NCBI RefSeq assembly: GCF_932526225.1
Contig: NC_064034.1
Span: 18,350,927 to 18,414,926 of the forward strand
Direction of reading: 5' to 3'
DNA from: Nematostella vectensis
Lineage: Eukaryota > Cnidaria > Anthozoa > Actiniaria > Edwardsiidae
DNA: 64,000 nt
Shown here piece after piece: positions 41,868 to 53,291 of this stretch. Positions within the stretch are counted from its first letter, which is position 1. Each line of letters starts with the position of its first letter. A program made the position numbers and the translations under genes. Below the pieces are notes generated by a model. It had not been told where the DNA came from. It made no database searches and saw nothing but the letters and a program-made list of their open reading frames with translations.

Positions 41868-44800
41868 TCAGGCAAAAGCAGCGATTGGGTTGTTGATTGG
41901 CCGTTTTATAAACTCATTTGATGACATGTAAGCAGCTATGGCTGGGAGTTTCTGGAAAGCAAAAGTTAAGGAAAATTTTCACAACCACACAGTTTAAATT
42001 CTTTTGTTTTCTTTAGTCATGAAGGGGCAGATGTGCAGATATTAAAGGCTAAAGGTGTGTGTGCCAAAGGGGTTTGGGGTTTGGTGGTGCTAACTTGCAG
42101 AGGGGCACTTGTAATTTAAACTGAGGATTCATAAACATGAAACAGAGATGTCTTTTAAGACATTCCAAATTAAAAATCACAAGTTTAAAATCACAAGATA
42201 AAAAAACCGTTTCAGATTCTAAATTCTAATATAATCTATTACTGCAGCTTTATTAAATACCTGATTACACTTAATTTTCGTGAAGTCAAAATTTCGCGAT
42301 TTTGAGATGAAGATATTTCTCGACACTTTATTTCGCGATTTTCCATTTTCGTAAAAAACAGATCACAATTATTTTCGCGATTTCGCGATTTTGGGATAAT
42401 AAAATCAAGCAAAACCAATTGGAATTGGAATTAAAATATGCTGTAAACATCAAAACTGAAACAATTTGTAACAAAAATATGCGTGGGCTAAACTTAGTTT
42501 CATAAAAATCTATATAAATCTATAGAATAATGTGTGAGTGCAGGCGTTCATATAACAGTGCTCAATACATAGGTGTAGAGCGGGATATATCTTGGTTTGT
42601 AGGAAAAAAACACGTGAACTACCGTTTCATCTCTACAAGCCTGTTTCGTGGTTGCCCACTCATCAGGAGATCTCCTGATGAAACGGTAGTTTGTGTGTTT
42701 TTTTCTTACAAACCAAGATAAATCTATAGAATATATATATATAAATCTATAAAACTCAACCCCTTACCGTACTATAAGTAAATTAGATGAAAACATAGAC
42801 ATGTTGTTACCATAAAGCTCATTAAACGGCCAATATTTCCCCAAAGGCTTCTTGTGTACTCACTTAATTTTCGCGATACTTAATTTTCGCGTCACTTTAT
42901 TTTCGTGAATCTTTTAAAAACGCGAAATTCGTAAAATTTAAGTGACGCGAAAATTAAATGTAATAAGGTATTCTTGAAAACAAGTTTTATAGAATTGTTT
43001 CAATTGGACATCACAGACATGGCTTCACACAGAATGTTATAAGAAAGAGACAAAATGTATATTTTTTTGACTGTCAAATGTTCATTCCAACTATATAAAA
43101 TTAATCTAACATTTATATTTATATGATCTCACATGGCATATTTATGTATTTATTTTATGTATGTATTATTATATGTTCTATTTGATAAACATGAATTCAG
43201 CACTGCAACAGGTGTTAAATGGTACCATTTTCATTAATTACTATCATGCACATTTAGTTTCAGTCAAGGGTATTCTAGATGAATGTCAATGAATTGTATA
43301 CACATACCTCAAAACGATCCAAGAATGCCTAGGATATAAAAAGTTGATTTATTTTTAGTAAATGATATGTCTTATGGAAAGAGTGTTTAACAATGTTTCT
43401 AGACTGCTTAGCCATCTCTCCTTAGGAGGAAAGTCTCAAAATACGTTATGACGGCGTGAGTGCTGAAGGCACGAGCAAGCACCAAAGACCCAAGCTGAAG
43501 GTGCAAGATTTTGCCAAAAGCAGTTTCTCCTGATCTTCGAGCACTCACCCGACCTAAAGGGAAACCTGACTCCTCGAGCGGCTACTGCCTATATTATTAT
43601 TACAGGCTACGGACGCGAAAGGACAGACTGGCTCACAGGTTAAAATTTCCCTACTGCTGTGCATCTACCTACCTTTAGGTTCGGATGTGCATCCAGAAGG
43701 GATGCCTCAAATATGCGGTGCTGGTCTAGAAGCTCATACAGCACAAAATCAACAAATGTCAACTGGAAAAAAGAACAATAATCTTCTGGTAAATCATCAA
43801 TGACTTTTAGTACATTTAACTTGACTTTCTTGGATTTCCACCACCGATGCTTTTGTACGGAAGTGCTGATTGAGCTATGAAGTTCATCATGTAAATTAAA
43901 AATAAAACAACAAGTGAAAATCCTTATTTGTCCCTAAAACCTTGGTCTTTTCTAATTATGGAGTGTTCATTAAATACACCAAGGGGGGAGGGAAGATATT
44001 TACTCAAGCCACCTTAAAATTTCAAAGTCCCCTTTTCGTTTTAATTTTTTTCAGTGCCCCCCTTTCAGAACTCCAAAATTTTTGGAGCCCCCCCCCCCCC
44101 TTACGACTTTAATAAACAAAAAAGGCCTTAAATCTGGAAAATGAATACTGCGAAGTTGCCCTCCTTGTCCAAGTTGATGATCCAGTCAAGTTCAACATTA
44201 TTTCAAAGTCCAACACAGGGACTGATCTAGCTTTTACCTTCGTAGCGATTTGGAATGAACAGACATGAAAATAATAAAAAAAAGGCAGCCCAAGGGGGGG
44301 GAGGGGGGGATGAATTCAAGTCAGCAGGATCATGATAAAAAGGTGGTAATTCTTTTCGGCATACTTCATATTTTTTTGCATGTGAAATCATGTTAAATGG
44401 TGCAGGGATTTTTTCAATCAGTTTTTTGCTTTTCAAAATCACCCCCCCCCCCCCCTCAAAAGGTACGCCCCTAAGGACGCCTGTGAAGAAATATACATTT
44501 CTATATATTTGTTTTTTGTTAAGAATGTCTGTAAAAAGGGATAATGTAAAAAAAAACTGTATGTATATCGTTTTGGGGATTTGAATGCTCTGCCAGTTGT
44601 TTATTTCAATTTGTTTCTGTTATTCTGATAATAAGCTGTATCAGTAAATCCAACTGTAATATACTGGAAATTGGTTTATAAAGACAGTTAGAAAGAAGTA
44701 TTAAATACATTTGTCATGAGGCTCAATATTTAATCTCAATTTGTGCTACAAACTAGATCATACCAGTAAAATATCAAAGCTGAAACGTATGGCTCCTAAA

Positions 44801-47148
44801 AAATTCAGAGCCCCCCATTTAGATGAACGTTTTTTTTTTCAGAACCCCCCTTTTGGAGGCTAAAACTTTTCAGAGCCCCTCCCCCCAATATCTTCACTCC
44901 CCCCCCTCGGTGCATTAAATAAACACTCCTTTTTATAATAAAAACCCAATAGTAGACTAGCACACCATCCTTTGAACAAACCCTGGAAATACACCTTGCA
45001 GAAATTGTGTTACTGCTTGCACTACAAAAATCATTTTATTCGGATTTTAGCAAATACAGCAATGCAGCTTTTAGCAAATACAAATACTTACATTATCTCC
45101 AGCCAGGTAACTCTTTTGTCCCAAGAAATCTGCAAAAGCCTTGATAGAAGACTGAACACTCTGAATGTACGCTGGCTTATTTTCCTCCTGTTAAAAATTG
45201 AATAAGCAAAATTGTGTCATTCAAAACATATTTTTAGGCACCTGTCCAATTTGAGATGGGGGAGGATAAAAATGTAAAAATTAAATTACAACAAGCAAAT
45301 GTTACTTACAAATGCAGCATTATTATAGCACAGCCTCACAAACCCATTACGGAAGTCCATCAACTGAAAATCAATATCAAATTGAACTTAGACTGAAACA
45401 TTTTGAGCACTCAGAATATAAAAATTCTCAAACATGGCCACAGCAGATGAGACCTGGGCCGTTACCTGGTTCTCCAAGATGTCCACTATCACTTTCTCCT
45501 CCTCAGTTTTTCCACACATGTCATACTTTCTTCCAATGTATCGCAAAATCTAATACAAAAAATCAAAGAAAACCCTGCAATAGACATCAACCCTACAAAG
45601 AAATACAGGGCCAAAGTGCCAATTTGATAATAAATAGGAGGCTTGCCCTCTATTCGTTTTGGTGAAGCATAAGGGATGTGTACAGTCTAGCCCGATAAGG
45701 TTAAGTTACCTCATACATTTATTACACCCCATCAGTTTATTCACACTACTTACTATGCAACGAAAATAGTATATGTACTTAAACATAACACGAACAGGGG
45801 TTTCATTAGGCCCCGGTGGCCGGCTATTTTCCACTAAGCGCCAGCTACTTTCTTTTTTTTTTAAAAGTCTTGAACTAAAAATATAAAATAACTTCCACAT
45901 CCTACATATCAATCTCCACTGCCTATTCTGAAAGTTAATGAGAGCCCTGACTAACACAATAAGAATACTTACAGCATTGCTCTGAGTAATTTTGATGTGC
46001 TTTTTATCCCCATCAATATAGTATGGCAGCTGCAGCATGAACATGTGCAAAAAAAACAACGAATTAAACAATCAAGTTTATTACGGGATGGATTTCATCA
46101 TATCATAGGGCAAAGACATGATCTTACTAGTGTGACCCATACCAAAAGAAAAACTAACAAGAAAGTTGGCCACTTAACTGATAGGTATTGTTTTAAATGG
46201 TACTGTTTTGAATAAATTTATAACTAGGATGATTCCATCAAGTTCTGATTTTCCTTGAAGCATTTCTTAGCCATAATTGTTGGTTATTAGTGATGTTGAT
46301 GCCAATCAAATTGCACATTTCTTGCATCCCTATTCGCTTACTTCACAAAAACTGAAGACGACTGTGCTAAGTATTTATTATACTGAATACAACATTTATA
46401 ATATCAATGAAATCATCATACATTTGGGAAGTCAAGTCCAAGGGAAAACTTCTCATTTGTCCAAGAGGTGCGGTCATGACCATCTGTTTGATTCAAAGAA
46501 GTTACATGCCTGTTATACGTTATACGCTACGCCTGAAACCGTAACCAGCAAAAGTATTGTGCACTACAATTATCTGTGTTGTATTTGTAATAACCAAAAG
46601 TCATTGAGCTTTTTTTTTCATTGCTGGCCTTTACCCTCTTTTTTAGTCTATTTACTAAAAAAGCTCTTTCAAGAATGCAGTGTGGCTTTGTTATTTATAA
46701 ATATGCTAATCCAAATATTGGTGTTATAGCAGTCACCTAAAGGTAAGAAATTTATGTTTGGGAGAAAAAAAACACCATCTTTTTCTGCAACATCCTTATT
46801 CATCCCCAATTTTTTATCTATTTTTTATCATTAATATTTTAATGTGTGAACAGGGTTGTAGCTAGAAGGAGGGGCAGGAGAGATAGCTAGCTGCCCCACA
46901 AGTAATGTAAGTTTTGCTGGAAAAGTGGGCCTCGCCTTTTATACGAGAACCTTGTGTTTACTAAACCTCAAAGGATCCTGACACATTGTAGACAAGGTTT
47001 TTTAAATCTATTTCACTCTGAAATCTCTTATCCAAAAATCATGCTTAAAAAACCTATTACTATATTGTGCAAAATCTTACACACCATATCTTTTATCTTC
47101 AAATTCTTCACCATTGTACTTCAGAAGCAATCTGATTGGCTGGGCAAG
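41868..47148 (-). CDS. Mu-like glutathione S-transferase, copy 2 (first exon not located)
   Basis: Nine exons found: 47085-47148 (LAQPIRLLLKYNGEEFEDKR), 46422-46483 (WTNEKFSLGLDFPN), 45973-46029 (LPYYIDGDKKHIKITQSNA), 45466-45549 (ILRYIGRKYDMCG, TEEEKVIVDILENQ), 45310-45363, 45092-45187, 43673-43762 (LTFVDFVLYELLDQHRIFE), 43308-43328 (AFLDRFE) and 41868-41951 (AYMSSNEFIKRPINN, stop at 41868). This is 204 codons. A first exon of about 12 codons holding the catalytic Tyr is expected upstream of 47148 but I could not find it up to 49700. The LGLDFPNLPYYIDG and QSNAILRYI motifs are clear Mu-class marks, more canonical than in copy 1. It is a tandem duplicate of copy 1, sharing the 96-nt, 54-nt, 90-nt and 21-nt exons. 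It differs by keeping ILRY..ENQ in one exon. Confidence 0.92.
42266..42970. mobile_element. MITE with TTTTCGCG-rich inverted ends, carrying a nested palindrome
   Basis: The left end (about 42266-42380: ACACTTAATTTTCGTGAAGT, TTTCGCGATTTT) and the right end (about 42860-42970: AATTTAAGTGACGCGAAAAT, TAAATGTAATAAGG) are inverted relatives. Inside, at about 42585-42720, sits a second palindromic element (see separate entry). It lies in a GST copy 2 intron. Confidence 0.65.
42513..42733. repeat. Nested palindromic MITE with shared flanks
   Basis: Inverted arms: ATCTTGGTTTGTAGGAAAAA (about 42588) against its complement near 42700-42720, with ACTACCGTTTCATC and GATGAAACGGTAGT in the middle of the arms. 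The loop carries CTACAAGCCTGTTTCGTGGT. Flanking direct repeats TAAATCTATAGAAT occur at about 42513-42528 and 42719-42733. A related copy is at 61265-61340. Confidence 0.7.
43960..44929. mobile_element. Non-autonomous DNA transposon with about 45-bp inverted ends
   Basis: The left end GGAGTGTTCATTAAATACACC followed by AAGGGGGGAGGGAAGATATT matches, inverted, the right end ...AATATCTTCACTCCCCCCC, then TCGGTGCATTAAATAAACACTCC. The interior holds no protein. C-rich runs that include CAGAGCCCCCC recur near both ends. It lies in a GST copy 2 intron. Confidence 0.75.
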
Positions 47149-49743
47149 CTGCAGGAAAAAACACAACATTTTTATGTCAAACATGGGTATATTGTACATT
47201 ATCAGGGTTTATAATAGTGGCCGGCTGCCTGTAATTTTCTGATCTTTCACTGCTCTTTTTTTCTGTATTTCCCTATCATATTTCCCCTTACTATATTTTC
47301 TGTATTTCCCTATCATATTTTCCTTACATGTATCATATTTTCTGTATTTCCCTGTCATATCCCCTATCATATGCAGGCTTCCCCCCCCCCCCCCCCCCCC
47401 CCCCAAATCCACAAACCAGCAAAATCTTTTGAATTATTTTGAACCCTCAGTATAGTGCTGTCACTCATCCCCTTAAGGTGGTTTATTACTGTGGTTATGA
47501 TGAGAATAGTAAGCTCATAATAATATGAGGGCGAGGGCTTAAGTTATGTAACGTGTTATACAATAAGCTAACACAACACAATAGTCACCAAACGGGTTTA
47601 ATTAAGTTACGCCCTCTTAAATTTAACGCCTTGAGCCAAGAAATTGATAAAAACCTCAAAAACCCACTCATATTTTAAGTCTTTACGTAACGTTATACGT
47701 TAAGTCTTTACACGTACGTTCTAATTGATGAATGTTCGTCTGTCGGGCCACATGGATTAGGAAGCCCTATAGACGATTACTTCAACCGAATGAAGCTATT
47801 CACTAGAAGGTTGCAGTTATTTCTAGCTTAACTTTGTCATATTTCTAAATGTCATTGCATTCCAGGGTTAGAAGTTGTAACGAGTAGTAAAAAGTAAAGC
47901 CCGGCGCACTTCACTACAGGTGTTCACGACGAGGGAAAATTTCTCGCGTGAACTTTGTTCACTGCCTTGCGAGGCCATAAACGCATAGCTCAAACAGGAG
48001 AGACTTGGAAAATAAAAAGATTGAGCCAAAATCTTTTGGGACAATCAAAGCTTCGGCTAAAAGGCTTCACGAAATTCTTATGAGAAAAAATGTAAATGTC
48101 GAGAAATCAACTGCGAAAAAAAAATATTGGAGTAGGATTAAAAACCCGGTGACTCTAGGACAGGCAAGGTCAGGGGATAGATAAAAAGCATTGCCTGCTC
48201 AGCAGACACGAGTTGTGTGAAAAACGGGAAAGCCAAACTTAGTTAACCGAGCTGGAATAGCCAAGCTTAGGGCGCGCAGTTTTTTACTCGTGATTCCGGA
48301 ATGATAATGATTAGAATAGAAAAAGCGCGGCGCGTTCGTTTATCCCGCGTTCCCATTTCGGAATGGAATGGAGGTCGTTCCACTCATTCTGCTACCTGTA
48401 GCAGCATGGCTCGAATGCCACTCTCTACCAATCATTCCCATCCCATAATGATAGGAAACAAAACGCGCCCTTAGTTGAGCGAAAAAAAAAAAAAAAAAAA
48501 CGGAGGCGATAGCAAGCAGATTTCGGAGCCGAGCGCTACGTCCGATAAAATGACTTTTCCGGAGGGGGGAAGGGGGTGCGCAGTCATACGTATTATATGG
48601 AAAAAGCATAGTTTTTGGCGTCCAAGGGGAGTACTCCCAACCCCCCCCCCCCCCTCCCCCTGTATGCGCGCCTGCTTCAAGCAATTTATCTCCATGTTTT
48701 TAGGGACTAGTACCTATTTCTACGTCTCTTACGACTTCCTCCAGGTATTGCGCTAGCCCACCAAGATTATCATACGATTACCTTTCGTTAAACAGAGGGA
48801 AAAAGAGTCTATCACTTTGCTTTATTCACAAATCACCCTAAAAACTCTACACCATGCACATATATATGTATATAAATATTAATTATACTAGGCCAAATAT
48901 AGAATGCGTAGGATTTTTGTACTTAATATAATATAAACATTATAAAATACTATACTCTTCATTTTTTTTCTTATAGTTTCATGAAAAATATATCAGGAAT
49001 AATCCTTTGTCAACCATCATAAGTGAAAGGATGTATAGTTGACAGTTCAGAGGATTTCTCTCATATTTGAAAAATTAAAAACCTGCAAGAAAAAACCTCT
49101 TTTTCTTAGTTAGACGAAATATAGTGATTTTTTAATTCTGTTCTTATTTCTATAAGAAAAAAATCTAGAAAGTTAATAAGTAAACCATCTTTATTTTTAG
49201 TCAATGCCCTCTCTTCTCCTGCTAACAATAGTTGCACATTTTCTTTTTATTGTGCAATTTGGGCATCATTTGTCCGCTTTCTTTCACCTACAGTAACACA
49301 ACTCTAGTCTAGGGCCGGGTTCCCAGAAAGCAGGTTATCACTAACCCAGGGATGGATAAAAAGGCCATTCATCTCTGGGTTAGTGTTAACCTGCTTTCTA
49401 AGAACCCAGCCCAGTTCTACAAAAATAATCTATTGTTTCTAAAAAAAGAACCTGTTTTTCGTTATTCAAGCTAAATAGGTTATGGTTTATGATAAACGGG
49501 CTAACAGGTTGTTACATTTTAGGTTCTTACTTGCAGGTTTCTAAAATAAGTATATTTTAAAACTCTGTGGTAGTCAAAGCAATATACCATTAGTATATAT
49601 ACATTCTAGAATTCTATAACCTTTCTCTTCTTTGAATGTTGAATGTCACACTACCTAAATTTTCCTAGTTTTCTACAAACTGTCCCTTCTTTGATGGGAT
49701 GGATAATCAGGGGTAGTCATTATAGCTGCTGTACCTGGTGTTC
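47149..49743. other. Region between GST copy 2 and TBC1D25
   Basis: It is expected to contain the missing first GST exon and promoter. It contains a tandem ATTTCCCTATCATATTTTC-type repeat (about 47268-47370) ending in a 26-base C run, a repeat patch with GGAATGGAATGGAGG (about 48360), and A- and C-runs at 48481-48500 and 48641-48658. No conserved protein recognised. Confidence 0.45.
49313..49413. repeat. 101-bp palindromic MITE
   Basis: The left arm GGGCCGGGTTCCCAGAAAGC, AGGTTATCACTAACCCAGGG matches, inverted, the right arm CTCTGGGTTAGTGTTAACCT, GCTTTCTAAGAACCCAGCCC. The loop is about 15 nt. It lies in 3' flanking sequence of TBC1D25. Confidence 0.9.
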
Positions 49744-52700
49744 CTAGCATTCAACAAACTGACCCATCTTTGTGTTGATCTTTGACTGAGGGTCGTCGTG
49801 CCATCTAGCTCTCCCTACAGCTGCCTCTTGTGCTAGCTCTATCTCCTCATTCTTCTCTTGTCCTTCAAAAACTTCAAGGTACTCCAGATAGAGTGTCCTG
49901 GCCTTACAAAGGGTTTTTCCAAGGTCATGTTTTCGGAGCATCTTGTCAAAATACATTGCAAGTGTGTTGTAGTCCATTTGTTTCTGAAGACAGTTGTCCT
50001 TGTGAATAAGCAGCATAGCTAAGGTCATGAACAAAACAAAGGGATTCCCATCACCCAGCTCGTAGGGGCCTGGCAGTTGAACCAAACTTGTCTCTGAAGA
50101 AACTAAACTCTCTTTACTACTTATAAAGGAGAAGGAGTCATCACTACAGTCAGATTCCTCTGCTTCAACACCAGAATCAGGTGAAACTGTCTCTTCTGGC
50201 TGATTGAAGAAATTTTCAGTAGCAACCTTTGCTTTGACTGCTGAATTGTATGTTTGCGAAGAAGACCCTGGGGACCCAGGTAAAGTCACTGTGCTCCAGA
50301 TTACCTCCATAAGGTTCAACACATCTTCAAATGGAAACTCCCTCTTAAGGTCCAGCAGCAACCAACGATAGCAAAAGAACATATCATCAGCACCAATGTC
50401 CACCAAGTATTTGTAATACTGTGGATCTGTCTTTTGCAGAAGCATGGAGAGGTGATCAAACTTCTGAGTCACAGTTCTGCTGTCCAGGAGAAAATGAGAC
50501 TTCATGCGGGCCATCAATGCACAGAAACAAGTATAGGCCAGAGCCTCATCATTCATGACAACTAGAATTGGTGATGCAAGGTCACTCATTCCTTGGACAT
50601 AGGAGACATCTGGGTTCGCCAGGGCATAAGTTACTAATATATTAAATAAGGATCTTATATGGGGATGATCATCAGGGACATCAAAGTATGGATGCACCCT
50701 ATCTGTCCTCACAACATCTTTTTGCACCATGTGACTGACACTCTCTATGTCCAGGGGATCTCTTGCCATCCAGTCTGACCGCAGGTGCCAGTACACTCGT
50801 GCCTTCATCAGCAGGAACTTCTCTCGCTCATCTTGTGTCAAGTCTGGTGGAAATACATGCAACAAGTGAGCCCAGACTTCTTTCCGTAATGATGGCTCAC
50901 TGCCACACTGGAAAATTCTAGAAAAAAATTCCTCTCTCCAGATCAGTCTCCCTTCACAGTCCAGAAATGCAGGCCATTCCAGTTTTGTCAAGGGTCCTTT
51001 TTTGGAGGTGTCAAAGAAAGCTTTAGTAACTTTCTGGAAGGTTTTCTCCATTTGGTGCTTAATGGAAATGTGGAAAGGTACAGCAGGTGGTATCTTGGAG
51101 GCCCGGACATTCTTGGATAGGGGAGCCTCAACGAGGTCCACAATCGACCAGTCATAGCAACTATCTTCATCTAAAATAATAGACAGCAGTAAATTCATCA
51201 GGAAAAAAAAGGTTTAAGCAACATTTGTCTGGCAGTCACATTTGTGCTAGTGATGTTATTTTAGCAAGCCAAAGAGGCATTTTATTGTTTTGGTCACTAA
51301 GCAAAACCGGTCACACTGCCAGGAAATTAATGTCTTGTAATTTGAAGGGATTTGCAAGGTCATGCATGGTGAAAGACGTTAATCCACTTGATTTCTGTGT
51401 ACACACACTCAAGCATGTTCTGTGTACGCACACTCAAGCATGGTACAGGGTGCACAAGAGTGGAGCTGGGATGTCTTTGAAGTTTAAGTATTTTGGTGTC
51501 AGTTTTCTATTAAGCAACTCTTGCCAAGCCAGTCACACTGGCCTTTTGCTTGAAATGTGAGAAATACACAAAAACTTTGTTTGTTTGGCATGATAGGAAG
51601 AGTGTGAACACAAACTTTGCTTTCTCTTTGTAGTGTGCACATTGTTATTAGCTCACTCATTTGTGACCTTACATTTCTATATTCTGAAATACAGTATATA
51701 TGCAATCAAGTATGCAGTTACCTGGAGTTTGGATAGGCTCAACCTTCAGTGACAGATAAGGGAGGGATGCACTTAAGAATGCAGCATCCAAATCAAAGTC
51801 TGATGTCAAAGAGATGAACACATCTGGTCTTTTGCCTGTCTGCAAGCACTGAGGAAGCTGGTAGGAAATCTCAAACTCCCTTGAAATACAATGATATGAA
51901 AAAATTTAAAATGGTGCAATAATTAAGAACAGAGTAAATAAAAATCTGATTGTAAGATTATTGTTTTAGTATATAAATGATGGGATTATGATTAAAGGAT
52001 GATCATTATAGGGATGATCAACCGTGGTATTGATTAAATAGAAATTATGAAAATGTTAAAGTTGGATCATACCTTCTACTAAGTGGAATAGTCAAGATAA
52101 ATGGAAAATAAAATAGAAATGAGACGAATAAATGGATTATGCGTTATTTTAGAGACAAAGATACAAATCACCTTGGAATTGTTAGCTCTCAAATAATGAT
52201 AATAATGCAAAAATTCTACTCAATCTCAACTCGGGCATGTATTGAAAATAGATTGACAATATGACATTTAAAAAGTCATTTAGATACATAAAAATGTCGC
52301 AAAGAAAAGAAGCGAAGTCTATTTACTTATCTACTTAATGTAAACAAATAGGGTAGATATTGCATCACTAAAATAACAAGAACATTACAATTCATGGGGA
52401 AATATTACTCAGAGATCAATTGAAATACCATCTGCGTAAAGGACTATTAACAATATAAAAACAAAAAGTAATTACTTGAGTTAAAGCCCGGGAATCTAAC
52501 AGAAGAAATTTTAAGCTTTAAGTAATAATGGGAAAATTAACTGGTCATTATTCATAGCTTTCTAAAAATAAACTTTATGTTCACTTTCGAGAGCCAGGTT
52601 ACTCCCCTATTTCGCTTATCACAGTAATCATAAAGGATATCTTATCCTAAATCTGGAGTTTTCTTCTACATTTTTCGATAACAGTTCACTTGTGTCTAAG

Positions 52701-53030
52701 TTTCTAAATTAGCATAGATTATGGTCAACAAGTGAACAGGCAACCAAGTGAACGAGAAAATAACAAACTTACCCATTCAACTGAAAAGCCCGGGTAAGAA
52801 GCTGGTGCAAGTTAGCAAAGGAAGTAATATTTGGATCGACAGCAAAGCATCTCAGTTCTTTACCTTTGGAGTCTTCAAGCTACGAGTGAAACAATAAAAG
52901 TTAAACAAACCACCATAGAATTGCTTTTGCGGGCTTGACATTGCCGCGCAAGTGACCATCAAAATAATATCAATGTAAGCTTTACCAGAGCTTTGACTCG
53001 AATAGCATCCCGGTCGTGTACGGCACTCAT
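49744..53030 (-). CDS. TBC1D25: TBC1 domain family member 25-like Rab GTPase-activating protein
   Basis: Four exons on the minus strand: 52986-53030 (start ATG at 53030), 52773-52879, 51722-51879 and 49744-51170 (stop at 49744). This is 578 residues. The N-terminal PB1-like part (ELRCFAVDPNITSFANL, LLTRAFQLNG, PYLSLKVE) is followed by EPSLRKEVWAHLLHVFPPDL, then the TBC core with the arginine-finger region DVVRTDRVHPYF and the glutamine-finger SYVQGMSDLASPI. Next come FCYRWLLLDLKREFPFEDVL and, after an acidic Ser/Asp-rich linker (about 50300-50090), the end of the domain, GNPFVLFMTLAMLLIHKD. It stimulates GTP hydrolysis by Rabs; vertebrate TBC1D25/OATL1 acts on autophagosome maturation. Most of the protein is encoded by one unusually large exon. 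Confidence 0.95.
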
Positions 53031-53291
53031 AGAGCATTACTTCTGGAGATTCACACTTTAGTTGGTTGCATTTTTGGTCGAATTTCGCGACTTTTCGGGC
53101 CTCGTGTTTCTCGCACGTCCCTTCGTGGGTTTGATGTGGCAATGACGTTACGCTGGACCAGCGGACCACCCCGTGGGCTCGACATCAACAAATTTTCAAA
53201 ATGGCGGAAAAAATGACACATTAATGCTGTAACTAAGGCCGCGATTCAGTAATTTCTTGAGCGTTTAAGAAACAATTATTTAGCTGATATA
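53031..53291. promoter_or_regulatory. Shared divergent promoter region, TBC1D25 / EFCAB7
   Basis: The start codons are 261 bp apart and face away. The gap holds GC-richer sequence near 53090-53160 (TTCGCGACTTTTCGGGCC) typical of a promoter. Bidirectional activity is inferred. Confidence 0.55.
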
